Part shown: piece after piece, positions 10,594 through 21,800 of the stretch
Layout: every line of letters begins with the position of its first letter
How positions within the stretch are numbered: position 1 is the stretch's first letter
Origin: Catonia carolina
Taxonomy: Eukaryota > Arthropoda > Insecta > Hemiptera > Achilidae
Direction: 5' to 3'
NCBI GenBank assembly: GCA_035578175.1
Contig: JAQMRL010000003.1
Location: 84,641,969-84,705,968 of the forward strand
Length of the DNA stretch: 64,000 bases
Translations under genes and position numbers: made by a program
The notes under the pieces: model-generated
Database searches by the model: none
What the model saw: the letters and a program-made list of their open reading frames with translations, nothing else
What the model was told of the DNA's origin: nothing

Positions 10594-13290
10594 TTACAAA
10601 ATGATGTCCCTACTCCATCGTCGGTGTAGACGTCTGCGGGGATTCCCGGGAAGGTATGGTAGGTATAGGTTGCGTACAAGTTCGTTGCTATGATGTGATA
10701 ATTTCATACGGAATCTTGTGTAAATTTTACGAAATAAGTCGTTCACGTACGGAATATTGAGGTCATTGTGCAAACAGTCATTGGTAACGTAAAAGGGAGC
10801 ATTTGTAATTTGTCGTAAGAGTTTTGACTGAAATCGCTGGATTTTTGAAATTACGGATGCCTTAGCAGTTCCATAGATTTGGCAGGCATACATCCAAACA
10901 GGCCGGAGATAAGCTTTATAAATAAGAAGTTTAAGATGCAGTGGTAATTTAGAGCGTTTAGAAAGTAAAAAGTAAAACCGTTTTCGTCTGTCGTCTAAAG
11001 TTCTCCGTTTAATATCTACATGAGTGTTCCACGTGAGCCGTCTATCCATGTATAAACCGAGATAGCGTACTTTTTGAGACTGAGGAAGAGAATGGCCGTT
11101 TAAGACAATCGGAGGGCAGTCCTGCCGTCGTAAGGTAAAAGTAGTCTGTACAGTTTTTGCAGCATTTATCTGAATACGCCATTGTTGAAACCAAGATTCT
11201 AGTTGTGTTACATGGTGTTGTAAATTAAGAGTGACATCATTTGGAGCGTCTGCAGAAGATAAAATCAGAAAGTCGTCAGCAAAGGAGGCAGTGAGAGTTG
11301 TAGGAGTAGTGGGGGCATCTGATACATAAACGCTAAAAAGATGTGGAGACAAGACTGAACCTTGTGGAACCCCTGCAAGAGAATCAAAGGAATCTGATTG
11401 TGTCTGACCTTGAACAACAGCAAAAAAGCGTTCACTAAGAAAGGATTTAATGATAAGATAGTAGGTGAATGGAAAAAACCGGAGTTTATATAATAGTCCG
11501 TCTCGCCAAACGCGGTCGAAGGCTTGAGAAACATCAAAGAAAACGCCTGAAGCATATCGTTTTTGTTCCAAAGCGCTAGCTAGATAATCAGTAACTCGAT
11601 GCAGCTGGTGAATAGTGGAATGGTTAGCTCTGAAACCAAACTGGTGAGATGGAATAACATCGAATTCTTCCATGTAGGGAATCATTCTACTGAGGAGAAG
11701 TTTTTCAAATAGTTTAGAGCATAAAGGAAGAAGGCTGATCGGGCGATAAGACGAAGTATTCTGAGGCGGTTTCCCCTCTTTTGGAATCATTTTTACTAAT
11801 GAAAATTTCCACTGAATAGGGAATTTGGTTGTCCTGAGAATAGCGTTGAATATATACGTTAAGAATACAATACCCTTTTTTGGAAGCCGCTGTAAAACCT
11901 CAGCCGTTATTAGATCATACCCAGGAGATTTTCGTTTGGGAAGCTTATTAATGAGGGACCAAACCTCATTGGGCTTAAAGTGCTGTGGTGGCAAAGTAAG
12001 TGGGAAGGGCTGTAACAATGTATTTTGAACATGAAGAACGTGCTGCGGGTCAATTACTTCGGGGTGTGGAACAAACACATTAGAAAGGTGTCGGGCGAAT
12101 ACAGCGGCTTTTTCAGTGTCAGATACTGCCCAATTACCATCCTCCTTTCGAAGAGGAGGAGATGGTGTGTGATATTTTAAAAGTTGTTTAGCTTTAAACC
12201 AGAGAGAATGGTCATCAGTATTCAAGGTTGCAGTAAAATTTTCAAAAACATGAGCCTTAAAATCTTTGATTAAACGTTTTAGTTCATTATTGAGTCTGTT
12301 ATATACAGCTTTGTCAGCAGGACGCCGGGAAAGCTGCCAACTTTTCCTAGCTCTCCTTTTTTGACCTATAAGGAGTCGTATATATGACGGATAAGTGTGC
12401 TTGTTACGATTGACAAAACATGGATTCCGCGTACAAGAATTCCATGCAGCCTGCTGGACTGTAGTATTAAAATATTCAACTGCACGTTCCACGTCGTCAC
12501 CAGTTTTTAGTGGAATTTGTAAGGAAATACCGTTAACGAGATGCCTAAATTTGTCCCAGTCAGGGATTCCGCGAGTTAAGGAAGGAGGTGGTAATACACA
12601 AATTGGAGAGGCACTTAATGTAAGAAGAAGGCAAGAGTGGTCAGAAGAAATTTCGTCAATAAAGTCAATATGTGTATAAGCATTAAGGTTATGGGTAATG
12701 AAAAAGTCAAGAAGATCAGGTTGTTTGGTTAGATATGTCGGCCAGTAAGTGAACCCCGGAGGTGATATAAAAGTGAAATTATTGGTGTGTATGCAATTGA
12801 ATAAGTTACGACCTTTGGGATTGCTTAATCGCGACCCCCACTGAGGATGCTTGGAGTTAAAGTCTCCGCCGGCAATAAATCTGGGACCGAGAGAGGTGAA
12901 AAATCTAGAAAAAACGTCAGATGTTACAGGAAATCTAGGGGGACAGTAAACCGAAGCAATAGTTAAGGGAGTAGGGAAGAGATCAAGAGAAATCGATGTT
13001 GCTTGGAGGTGATTATCAGATTGGGTCGGGAGAAGATGATGTTTCAGATTCCTGCGTACAGCGACTGCAGTGCCTCCGTGTGCCGTGCCGTCTGGGTGAT
13101 CACTTCGGTAAATAATGTAATTAGATAAGTAAAATTTGTTCCTACTAGTTAGATGGGTTTCACACAAAAGTAAAATGTCAATCCGCCTGGTATTTATTAT
13201 CATATCCAATTCATTGATATGTTGTAGTACGCCATTGGCGTTCCATGAAAGGATGAGCAAGGACTGAAAGCTGGTTTGGTTAATATTCAT
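10594..13290 (-). CDS. Jockey ORF2: apurinic-type endonuclease plus reverse transcriptase, intact
   Basis: 898 residues with no internal stop. The N-terminal EEP endonuclease shows SWNANG, CETHL, GGDFNSKHPQWGS and SSDHS. The reverse transcriptase shows YRPISLLPLCSKLFEKLL, FDVSQAFDRVW, GVPQGSVLSPHLFSVY and the catalytic FADD. A C-terminal domain follows with the usual VWMYACQIYGTA and FYVTNDCLHNDL blocks. The ATG overlaps the ORF1 stop (ATGA), typical of Jockey elements translated by reinitiation. The protein would nick target DNA and copy the element RNA by target-primed reverse transcription. Confidence 0.93.
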   Translation of the reverse strand: MNINQTSFQSLLILSWNANGVLQHINELDMIINTRRIDILLLCETHLTSRNKFYLSNYIIYRSDHPDGTAHGGTAVAVRRNLKHHLLPTQSDNHLQATSISLDLFPTPLTIASVYCPPRFPVTSDVFSRFFTSLGPRFIAGGDFNSKHPQWGSRLSNPKGRNLFNCIHTNNFTFISPPGFTYWPTYLTKQPDLLDFFITHNLNAYTHIDFIDEISSDHSCLLLTLSASPICVLPPPSLTRGIPDWDKFRHLVNGISLQIPLKTGDDVERAVEYFNTTVQQAAWNSCTRNPCFVNRNKHTYPSYIRLLIGQKRRARKSWQLSRRPADKAVYNRLNNELKRLIKDFKAHVFENFTATLNTDDHSLWFKAKQLLKYHTPSPPLRKEDGNWAVSDTEKAAVFARHLSNVFVPHPEVIDPQHVLHVQNTLLQPFPLTLPPQHFKPNEVWSLINKLPKRKSPGYDLITAEVLQRLPKKGIVFLTYIFNAILRTTKFPIQWKFSLVKMIPKEGKPPQNTSSYRPISLLPLCSKLFEKLLLSRMIPYMEEFDVIPSHQFGFRANHSTIHQLHRVTDYLASALEQKRYASGVFFDVSQAFDRVWRDGLLYKLRFFPFTYYLIIKSFLSERFFAVVQGQTQSDSFDSLAGVPQGSVLSPHLFSVYVSDAPTTPTTLTASFADDFLILSSADAPNDVTLNLQHHVTQLESWFQQWRIQINAAKTVQTTFTLRRQDCPPIVLNGHSLPQSQKVRYLGLYMDRRLTWNTHVDIKRRTLDDRRKRFYFLLSKRSKLPLHLKLLIYKAYLRPVWMYACQIYGTAKASVISKIQRFQSKLLRQITNAPFYVTNDCLHNDLNIPYVNDLFRKIYTRFRMKLSHHSNELVRNLYLPYLPGNPRRRLHRRWSRDIIL

Positions 13291-15190
13291 TTTTTCACGA
13301 GTAAGGCTTGTGTTAACTGTGTGAGTAAGGACATCAATGGGATGACTATATTTTTAATGTCAACAAGAAAATTTGAAATAATCTCTGAGAGATTGTTTGT
13401 GTCACCCACTGAGTTGGTAACTCCTCTAGCCTTTGACGCATATGATGAAGTGTCTCTATGATTTTGGTGATATTGATTATGAATGTGATTGCGGTTATGA
13501 TTATGATTACGCTGACGATTACAATTTATGGTATCATTATGAGTACTATCACTACAACTACAATTATTTACATTACTAGCTTCATTTAAACTACTAGTGT
13601 TGTTATGTACAGATAAATTATGCTGATTGTAAAGTTCAAAACCAGAAACATTTTCTTTCAGTGGTTCATTAGTTGGCCGTGAAGTAACTGTTGGAACCTT
13701 TTGGGCCAGAGACGGAAAATTACTATCAGTAACAGGAGGTGGTGGCCGCCTTGGTAACTCGGACTTCTTGTTGGATACTTCAATATGCCCATTACTGCGA
13801 CGATGTTTCTGCAGTTCTTGATATACAGTACACCCACGCAGTGGCGGATCCAAAGAGGGGCTAGGGGGGGCTATAGCCCCCCCCCTTGGGTATCCAATTT
13901 ACACTAGATAAAATGGGTAATTTGTTTTGTTCGGTTGCCGAACATGAGAGGAATCCGCACGCCCATTCTAATGGCTTCAAAATCCTTTTATTTTTAGTCA
14001 ATATTCTTGAGTCAAACCATAGTTTTTTGCCTCTAAACTCTGGTCAATAAAGAGTTAAAAACGGCCTAAAAATGTGTCATTTTACACTTAAATTTTGACA
14101 ATTCCCCGGACCCCCCGCCTTGCTGGGGGGTGTTCCATACCCACCAGACCCCCGGTGCTTTCACCCACCCAAACGCCTAGCCCCCCCCCCTTTGGCCTAT
14201 CCTGGATCCGCCACTGCACCCACGGTAGTTGGCTGTATGTTGTTGTCCACATAATACACATAACGCAGGAGTATCGGCACTTTTATTGCAATCTTGAGTT
14301 AAGTGCCGTCCAGCACATTTGACACACCGTGGTTCAAGATTGCAGTATGCCTTAGTGTGATTATATCGTTGACATCTCGTGCATTGTACAAAATTTTTAT
14401 TTTTCCTTAACTCCTCAACACGAATTATGGAATGTAACAGGTTATCAATTTTATAAATAGATTCTATATCACTTTTGGGATGTAGATCAATAAAAAATAG
14501 AGGAAGTGGAACTTTACCCCTAGATAACACATTCACCACATTGATCACTTGAAATCCTAATTCGGTAAGTTCATCTTTAATACTTGTTACTGGTGTGGAG
14601 TAGTGTAATCCACGTAAAACCACCCTGTGAGGCTTGTCTTCCAACAGTTGATAAGTGTGAAATTGCACACCCGATGTTTTCAGGTTGCTAACTAGTGACC
14701 GGTACAACGCTGAACTGCTGGGCAGAATAGTTACCCCATTGTTAGAGGATTTGCACTTAAACCCTACTCCAGCAGCTAAGGTTTCTATTGTCGATACAAG
14801 CTCACTATAATTTTTTACATCTGATACATGTATTGGAGGTGGTTTCGGTTCTGCAACCGCTTTCAAATTATTCCCGCTTACATCTTGCTGTAGGACAGAA
14901 AATCGATTTTCAGAAAGAAAAGGATTTTTAAAAGTATCAGTTGAGGTATTTGAATTAGTAGCAAATGTTCGATTACCTTCAGTTGTAGTATTACCGCTAT
15001 CATTATATTTAGAAAATTTCCTTGGATCCCGAGGTAGAATTGGAGTAGGCGGTGGTCGTTTATTTGAAGGCGAGCTACTTATGGTGACGTCACATGTCAT
15101 ACGGTCGGCTCCTTGCGACACGGGACTGTTGCTAACTTGATCAGCTGTTTCCATAACAGCGACCGAAAAAGTACAGGTTATTCGCAACAA
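13287..15190 (-). pseudogene. Jockey ORF1 (gag-like nucleic-acid-binding protein), disrupted by a MITE
   Basis: The open frame begins at 15190 (a second Met, METADQ, is a plausible start) and runs through three zinc knuckles: CTRCQRYNHTKAYC, CVKCAGRHLTQDC and CVLCGQQHTANYRGC. A 378-bp MITE with its 8-bp target duplication then breaks it. The frame resumes downstream (about 13830) with a Pro-rich part and an Asn/His-rich stretch, and ends at 13287. Without the 386 bp the two halves lie in the same frame at 506 codons including stop, so the insertion is the only visible lesion. Confidence 0.85.
13839..14216. mobile_element. hAT-like MITE inserted in Jockey ORF1
   Basis: 378 bp with inverted ends CAGTGGCGGATCCA / TGGATCCGCCACTG and a perfect 8-bp target duplication, cacccacg (13831-13838 and 14217-14224). 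The 8-bp duplication and CA-GTGG termini fit the hAT superfamily. Runs of C and G flank the subterminal parts. No coding capacity. Confidence 0.88.
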
Positions 15191-15417
15191 TAGAATATTT
15201 ATGTTTCTTAAAATTTAAGTTTTGTTTTTTTAAGACACACTAAACTTTTACTTACTACATATTCACTTACGAAACCACATTAACACATAAATACAATCAC
15301 TACGTTCAGATTATCAACAGAAAAAAGCAAATTAATACGACAAAAATTGCACACAACTACACTGAACACGAATCAGCTGACCAGTCCATAACGAAAGTTA
15401 AAAAAAAAACATTTTAA

Positions 15418-16023
15418 CCCTTTCAGTGCCAAAACAATATTTAAAAGTTTGATCTGAAGTGCCATTTAATTTGATTAAGGGTATACATAAAGTGCCCTTA
15501 TTTCTTAAAGTGTAGTCTACCCTTAATTCGAAAACTTACGGGTGTAAGCCTGCCATTGCCGACCAAAATTTCAACGTTACAGAAAAAGAAAATGTCCCGT
15601 TAAAAATTAATTTTTATTGTGTTCGTAAAAAAAATCGTTCTAACACAAAAAATATTCAAAATAGTTTTTTTAGTTTATTTTAAGTCGCATCGACAGCTTG
15701 GTCATTAGCAACTAATGTGGGTTTTGGTACCTTAACGGTGGTTTTAATGTGTTAAAATTTCCAGACCTTAGCCGGGAATCGAACCCGAGACCTTTCACTT
15801 TGTAGGCTAGCGCTCTAGTCACTACGCCAAGGCGGCGGTTTCAAAATACATTTTTCCATTAATTTTTGTTTTAAAAAATTATCTTCTGTAAACGTTCGGT
15901 TATCCGGACGTTGGCATTTTACGAAAGTCCGTTTGCTCAACTTACGAAAGTCCGATAAACCGGATGTTATAACGACGTAAAATATATCGACGTCCTGTTT
16001 TCCGGACGTTGGTACTGAAACGG
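15418..16023 (-). mobile_element. TTAA-flanked element (piggyBac-like MITE) carrying a SINE, copy 1
   Basis: 606 bp with TTAA on both sides and inverted ends CCCTTTCAGTGCCAA / CCGTTTCAGTACCAA. TTAA duplication and CC(C/T)TTT termini fit piggyBac-type elements. Internal short inverted motifs (tccggacgttgg) near one end. A tRNA-headed SINE occupies 15690-15838. Inserted 18 bp beyond the Jockey target duplication. Confidence 0.8.
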
Positions 16024-16073
16024 TTAAATTGTAAATAATTGCAATATTGTAAAATAGGCTTATAATGTAACGA

Positions 16074-16465
16074 CGCCCATAGCAGACAGGTGTAGTGTCA
16101 AATTGTTTACATTCAATCTGTTCGTTGCAGGGCTAAAATAAATAGTTCTGTTTCTTATCACATGGTCAGTCAATTAAATGACTGAATCATTTAAGAACAG
16201 AAGAGGTAGAAGTGTAAAAGATACTAATAAGAGATATCTCCTGTGAAAGTAATGAATTTCATTATACAGCCAGACCCTGTGGTGAATGAAGTGAAGATGT
16301 CATTTGCAGAGTGGAAAATATGGGCTTTTCAGAGGGCCCGGCATGCTGATAAGCGTACTTTTCCACTCAGTGAGGAAAGCATTGGTAAACCACCTCACTC
16401 CTTGTTTTACTTCGTAAAACCTCTATAGGTTCAAACCAGCCTTTCGGCTGATGACCTAAACAACA
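16074..16465 (+). mobile_element. Family D retroposon, copy A (full length)
   Basis: About 390 bp, starting cgcccatagcagacagg and ending gatgacctaaacaac, with a perfect 10-bp target duplication aatgtaacga (16064-16073, 16466-16475). Variable-length duplications and an (AAC)n tail fit a SINE-like retroposon. It has no tRNA head. It carries a 61-codon open frame (MKVMNFIIQPDPVVNEVK...) that is also open in copies B and C. Confidence 0.75.
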
Positions 16466-16557
16466 AATGTAACGAAACATAGAAAATACTACCTGTTTTT
16501 TTGTATGAGTTACAACTAACGGTTTAATTTTTTTACAATTAATAAATTTATATAATT

Positions 16558-16665
16558 CACAGGGTTGGTCTAGTGGTAAAGTCGTCGCCGCGAACCTTCA
16601 GCTGTGTAACAGCTGATATATTTTCGAAGACGAAGGTTTCTGGTTCAAAAGATTCCCCGACAAGC
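16558..16665 (+). repeat. tRNA-headed SINE (GGTTGGTCTAGTGG type)
   Basis: A-box-like TGGTCTAGTGG and B-box-like GGTTCAAAAG with a short spacer. Not a tRNA gene: no cloverleaf closes. Confidence 0.65.
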
Positions 16666-17356
16666 AAAAATATTTGTTTATTTATTTTTCTTGAGTTTTT
16701 GACATAAATTTGAACAAGGGTACCCAAAAGTGTTCATTCATTTACAATTGTCATCGGGTCATTGTACAAAATCGTTTGCCGTACCTGTGTTACTTAACAA
16801 TGAATATTTAAGATTATTTAAATTGCCAACATTCTCAATAATCTCGGATAATCAGATCTCACTGGATCTAATTTTAAAAATTTTCCTTCGCGAAAACGGA
16901 AATTGCAATCGGTTATGTCGCAATATTTTTAATGCAGTTGTAAGCGCACAAATATACTGAACTGTAACTAAAACAAACGGCATAAATAGATTTTATTGCA
17001 GCTGCTGTAGGTTTATTGCATCTATCTTTATGGTTGTTATATTAGTTCATATATTGGTACAATACAAATGGCTAATGTACTAAAATAAAAACGTTTCGAT
17101 AGTTTATCAATAGAAATTGAAGTATTTTCCGTTCCAAATCTAAACACCGCCCAAATATTTAGTGCTTATTTAATTTAATTAGTATGGAACATATATCAAT
17201 AAAGATTAACATCACTCTATTAGTAAAATTTGTATTGGATAGGAATGAATAAAAGAAACAATAAAAACAAATTATTTTTCGTAGTTTTTAGTCAGCCGGA
17301 ACGAATAAAACATTAAATTAAATAAGAATAAAATTTAAATTAATAAACAATCTATA

Positions 17357-17610
17357 CCGGGTGTCCCACGGAATTTGAACCAAAGGGAAACAGCATTGAT
17401 TTTCATTAGTATGAAATATTTTCTTCGCACGAATAAATGAAGACTTGTTTTAGTCAGAAATCATTAAAAAAATTTTAGACGTTTTAAAAAATATCAATTT
17501 CGATACATTTTAATCTGTATTTTAGCTTAAATACGGAAATACAGAAATTTGTAACAGTTGTCCATTTAAGTATTGAAAATTTAATCAACTTTTCGCATTG
17601 TTATGTTTGG
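17357..17610 (+). repeat. Dispersed repeat (second copy)
   Basis: See 645-900. Ends close to the 190-bp direct duplication. No coding capacity. Confidence 0.6.
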
Positions 17611-17647
17611 AGTAATGGTAACGTTCTGGTGATGTAAAGATAGGTGG

Positions 17648-18399
17648 GTCGAATCCATCAGCGGTAAAATTTTTACTGTTCAAAAAATATTTTCCCTATT
17701 TTTTATTAAAATTTATTTAATTATTTATTTTTCAAAAAAATGTTCAGGTCCGCGGGTTCTATTATCCATTTTAGTTCGCGCCCTCCCCCCGAACCAAAAT
17801 CCTGGTAACGTGCCTGCCTCCAGTAATCGGTCGGCGTTTGCGATTGCACAGCAATAAGCGGGACGAGTAAGAGAACCGACTAGCGGAAGTTGATGGCTAT
17901 AATAGAGTATAAAGTCGGATGATATTATGGTAATAAAAAAAGATCAGGAAAAACTGTTGAAATATCTGTTTATTATGAAATTGAAAACCACTGAAGCTAC
18001 TTTCGTAAAGTTAATTAGTGTGATCAGGTATTAAAGTGTAATTACAGAAAAAGTAGAGCCCCTAAAGTGTTTCAATCTGTACGCAACTTTCAATGATAGA
18101 TCTGTCATATTATTCGTATTTTAATTTCACGTAAATCTCCACTAATCCGTCGTTTTCGAAAATCCGCCAATATGGATGTCTCACATATGCCAGATTAGTG
18201 GAATCCATTAGTCGAATCCATCAGCGCTAAAATTTTTTACTGTTCAAAAAATATTTTCTCTATTTTTTATTAAAATTTATTTAATTATTTATTTTTCAAA
18301 AAATTGTTCAGTTCCACGGGTTCGATTATCCATTTTAGTTGCCCCCCCCCCCGAACCAAAATCCTGGTAACGTGCCTGCCTCCAGTAATCGGTCGGCGT
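17648..18399. repeat. 190-bp direct duplication upstream of EF-hand exon 1
   Basis: 17648-17837 and 18211-18399 are about 93% identical, starting gtcgaatccatcagcg and ending cagtaatcggtcggcgt. The second copy ends 80 bp before the coding exon. The 373 bp between contain a short inverted motif (ccactaat / attagtgg). Confidence 0.8.
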
Positions 18400-18478
18400 G
18401 TAAAACACGCAATTTTTTTGTACTTTTGAATACTAGATTTCATATGACCTAATTTTTTCTTTATGTTCCTTTCAGATT

Positions 18479-18893
18479 ATGGAAAACAAAAATGTATCTG
18501 ATACAGCAACATCTCGTACCACCAATCTGGCAGTTTCAGATGGAACAGCAATCTCACCTTCGACAACGGGTCATTCAGTAAGCACTGATAAAAGATGTAG
18601 CGTAAGTGTAAGTATAACGGACAGTGTTAGCGCAAGTGCTGAAGAGGGTTCGGGTTCAGCGGGATCGACAGGGGGTGTCAGCAGTACGAGTCCAGGGCGT
18701 GTACCGAAAAAATTCATAAACACATGGAAACACGCGTGTGACAAAACCAAAGACAGAACGAAAGATTTGTTTAAAAGATGGAGAACTTTACCGGAAACAA
18801 GTCCGGAAGCTGGGAGCGTTGTAAACACCGAGGAACAACATGATTGTACGCCAACATCTACAACAAATCATGGTTGGAGTGTTCATGTTTGGG
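18479..18893 (+). CDS. EF-hand gene, coding exon 1 (start codon)
   Basis: The ATG lies four bases after a good acceptor (ttctttatgttcctttcag), so this exon is spliced to an unseen leader. It encodes 138 residues plus one base: a Ser/Thr/Gly-rich low-complexity stretch, then a basic segment (KKFINTWKHACDKTKDRTK). The donor GTAAGT starts at 18894; phase 1. The open frame continues ten codons into the intron, but the strong donor and the phase match to 24008 favour splicing here. Confidence 0.8.
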
Positions 18894-21800
18894 GTAAGTT
18901 TCAATTCAAATTAAATAACTTATAACGAAACTCTATAAAATACTAAAAAAAATAGATTACAGAAGGGCCACATACGGTTTTCTCCAGTCACATAAAACTT
19001 TTGTACAGCTCAGTTGGCGTGTGGAAAAACTGACCAAGTAAAGGTTGGTTCTAAGACCCTGCCAAGAACTGTATTGCGAGTCATGCTACAAGTAGATTGG
19101 ACAAACATTCTCTTCACGGTGCGTCGGAGTACAGGAATGAAGACGACTCCCTCATGCCAAATGGCAAGCTTCTACTGGTAACGCGCTATAAGTTGACGAT
19201 TGCGCCTATCATGCGGAGAACAGTATTATATCTATCCTACTACATCGGCCAACCCGAAAGCATAAAACATGTATCAAGCGGGTAACTCAAAATGTAACCA
19301 CCATAAACACTTAAGTAATAAAATTCTGTTCATGACCCGTCACACTAAATAAGTAAGGAGCAATGTAATTATTTAAAGAAAGTGAATTGTTTAACATTCA
19401 ATTGCAATTTAACATAACTTTACTGAAAATAATGAAATATGAAAACCCTTAAAATACAATAACATTTTGAAATTACCGTAAATTACTTGAAAACTAGTAT
19501 TACTCACGATCATAAGCTCTCATCGATGGAACTCACGGACTAATTAGTCTATTACTACAAATGTCAGAGTGCAGTAATTCAGTTTACTGCTCATGACCAA
19601 AAAAGATACTAAATATAACTTAGGCCTAGTAATATGGATTATTTAGAATGAATGTTTATTATTTAGAATAATTATTAAGAATCAATAAATAATACAAATG
19701 GGATGTTTATAAAACGACATAGTTGTAAACATGATAAATCAATGTAAGAGTAAAACTACAACATGATGTTATGGTTAAAGCTATCGCATGATGTATTTAG
19801 AAAAGTACATATAGTAGCACTTCCACCCCCCGCATAGTCCAGTTTTACTCTCGCTGACGATCGTCAACTTATATTGCGTTACCAGTACTCTATTTCACGT
19901 TCAGAATGCAGTACAGCTCTTATGAGAACCCGTTGTGTTATCAGGCGTACAGAAAACATCAGGCACAGCCAATAAAATAACCCTCCTCCGCCAACACCAT
20001 CCGAAGGTCACAGGCAAAAATATTTAGAGTTTCGCTTATCACGCTCTAACAAACTCATTTTCAATCAAAAATTCTGAAAAAATTATTTTCGCTTTCTAAT
20101 AAATTGAATAGTATTACGCTATAAATGTTATTATTATACTCTGATAATTAAATAAAATACGCTCGTGAAAAGTTGGACGTTTCAATTCGTCACATTTTTT
20201 GCGTTTCACATCATATAATTTTTTCTTTCAATTACGACATACATGTTTTATTATTTTGTTAATAAAGTATAGAATTTTATCTATAATTTAATATATAAGT
20301 CATATGTGGGACGGAAACAGAAATAATAAACGAGTTTGAAAAAAATAACTGATGTTTTCGTGTTACGTTATTCAATAGTGGTTCGTGCCGGCCGCATTGG
20401 CGTAGTTGGTAATGTGCTCGCCTCTCATCATGCGATCCTGGGTTCGAATCCCACTCAGGCACGGCATATTTTCATACATTACAAAAAAAATCATTTCATC
20501 CTCATTACGCATAATTACACACCAACGTCGTCGCTAATGACCTTGCAGTTGATGCGACGTTAAATAAATAAATTAAAAAAAAAATCATTTCATCCTTCCA
20601 CAGTTACAACCCAACGTCGTCGTTAATGACCACTTTAGTTGATGCGACGTTAAATAAACGAAGAAAAAAAATAGGAGTTTGTAAATAAGTGTTGTGGCGC
20701 GGAGTCGATATTTTTACTTACAGTAACGCTCAAACTCCCGTATTAAATACATTGCTTACGGACTTCCCGTACTGCATTCTGAACGTGAAATCAACTATTT
20801 TATAGTAGTACTTTCTTACAGACAGTTGAATGCTAAACAGATCGAATGATGTGAGGCTTACATTAAACCATATAACTGACAAATTGTATTCAAATGATTG
20901 AAATTTCCATCGCTGAGTTTGTTTAGTATTCATAGTTAGTTTAGCAAAGTTTTCATTTAAATTGTGTTCAGGATTTACTTATTCCTTACAACAAAGCTGT
21001 TTTATTAATGTTGTTTAGGTCATCAGCCGAAAGGCTGGTTTGAACCTGTAGAGGTTTTACTACGTAAAACGAAAAGTGAGGTGGTTTACCATTGCCTTCC
21101 TCACTGAGTGGAAAAGTACGTTCATCAGCATGCCGGGCTCTCTGAAAAGCACATATTTTCCACTCTGCAAATAACACCTTTATTTCATTCACCACAGGGT
21201 CTGGCTGTATAATGAAATTCATTACTTTCAGAGGAGATATCTCTGATTAGTGTATTTTACCCCTCTACCTCTTCTGTTCTTAAATGATTTAGTCATTTAA
21301 TTGACTGACCATGTGATAAGAAACAGAACTATTTATGTTAACCCTGCAACGAACAGATTGAATGTAAATAATTTGACCCTCCACCTGTCTGTTATGCGCG
21401 TCGTTTCATTAATAATAAATTTATTATTATAAATTTATTTTTGAATAAATAATAATAAGTTTCATTGTAAACTAAAAAAAGTACAGAAGCTACCTCCTTA
21501 GCGTAACGGTAGCGCGCTAGCCTACATCGCGAAGGTCCCGTTTCGATTCCCGCCTAGGGTCTGGAAATTATTACCAAGTCAAAAACCCACCGTAGTCGCT
21601 AATAACCAAGCGACTGATTCGACTTTTAAAATAGAACAAAAAAGTACAGTAGGCCCTACATATTTAATTTTACCAACGTAAAACATAAATCGTTATTTTA
21701 AAGAAATAGATTTAAATAGTGACGGATGGTTTGCCACGCATCACACTAAAAAGTGAGCAATTGTAGTTCACTTATAAAGAACACGTTAATTTTTTACAAA

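Larger units (their letters stand above)
10410..15387 (-). mobile_element. Full-length Jockey-like non-LTR retrotransposon
   Basis: Minus-strand element flanked by a perfect 12-bp target duplication, ataacgaaagtt (10398-10409 and 15388-15399). On its own strand it has a 5'UTR, an ORF1 (gag), an ORF2 (endonuclease-reverse transcriptase) overlapping ORF1 by ATGA, a short 3'UTR, an AATAAA signal and a 9-A tail. Length is 4978 bp, including a 378-bp hAT-like MITE in ORF1. The perfect duplication, short clean tail and intact ORF2 point to a recent insertion. Confidence 0.92.

Noticed and set aside
20388..20465. tRNA gene with A and B boxes (also at 1089-1166, 21490-21560, 35322-35395, 37140-37225, 56990-57062)
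   Set aside because: B boxes are good but acceptor stems do not close, spacing is off, and shared non-tRNA tails follow. These are SINE heads.
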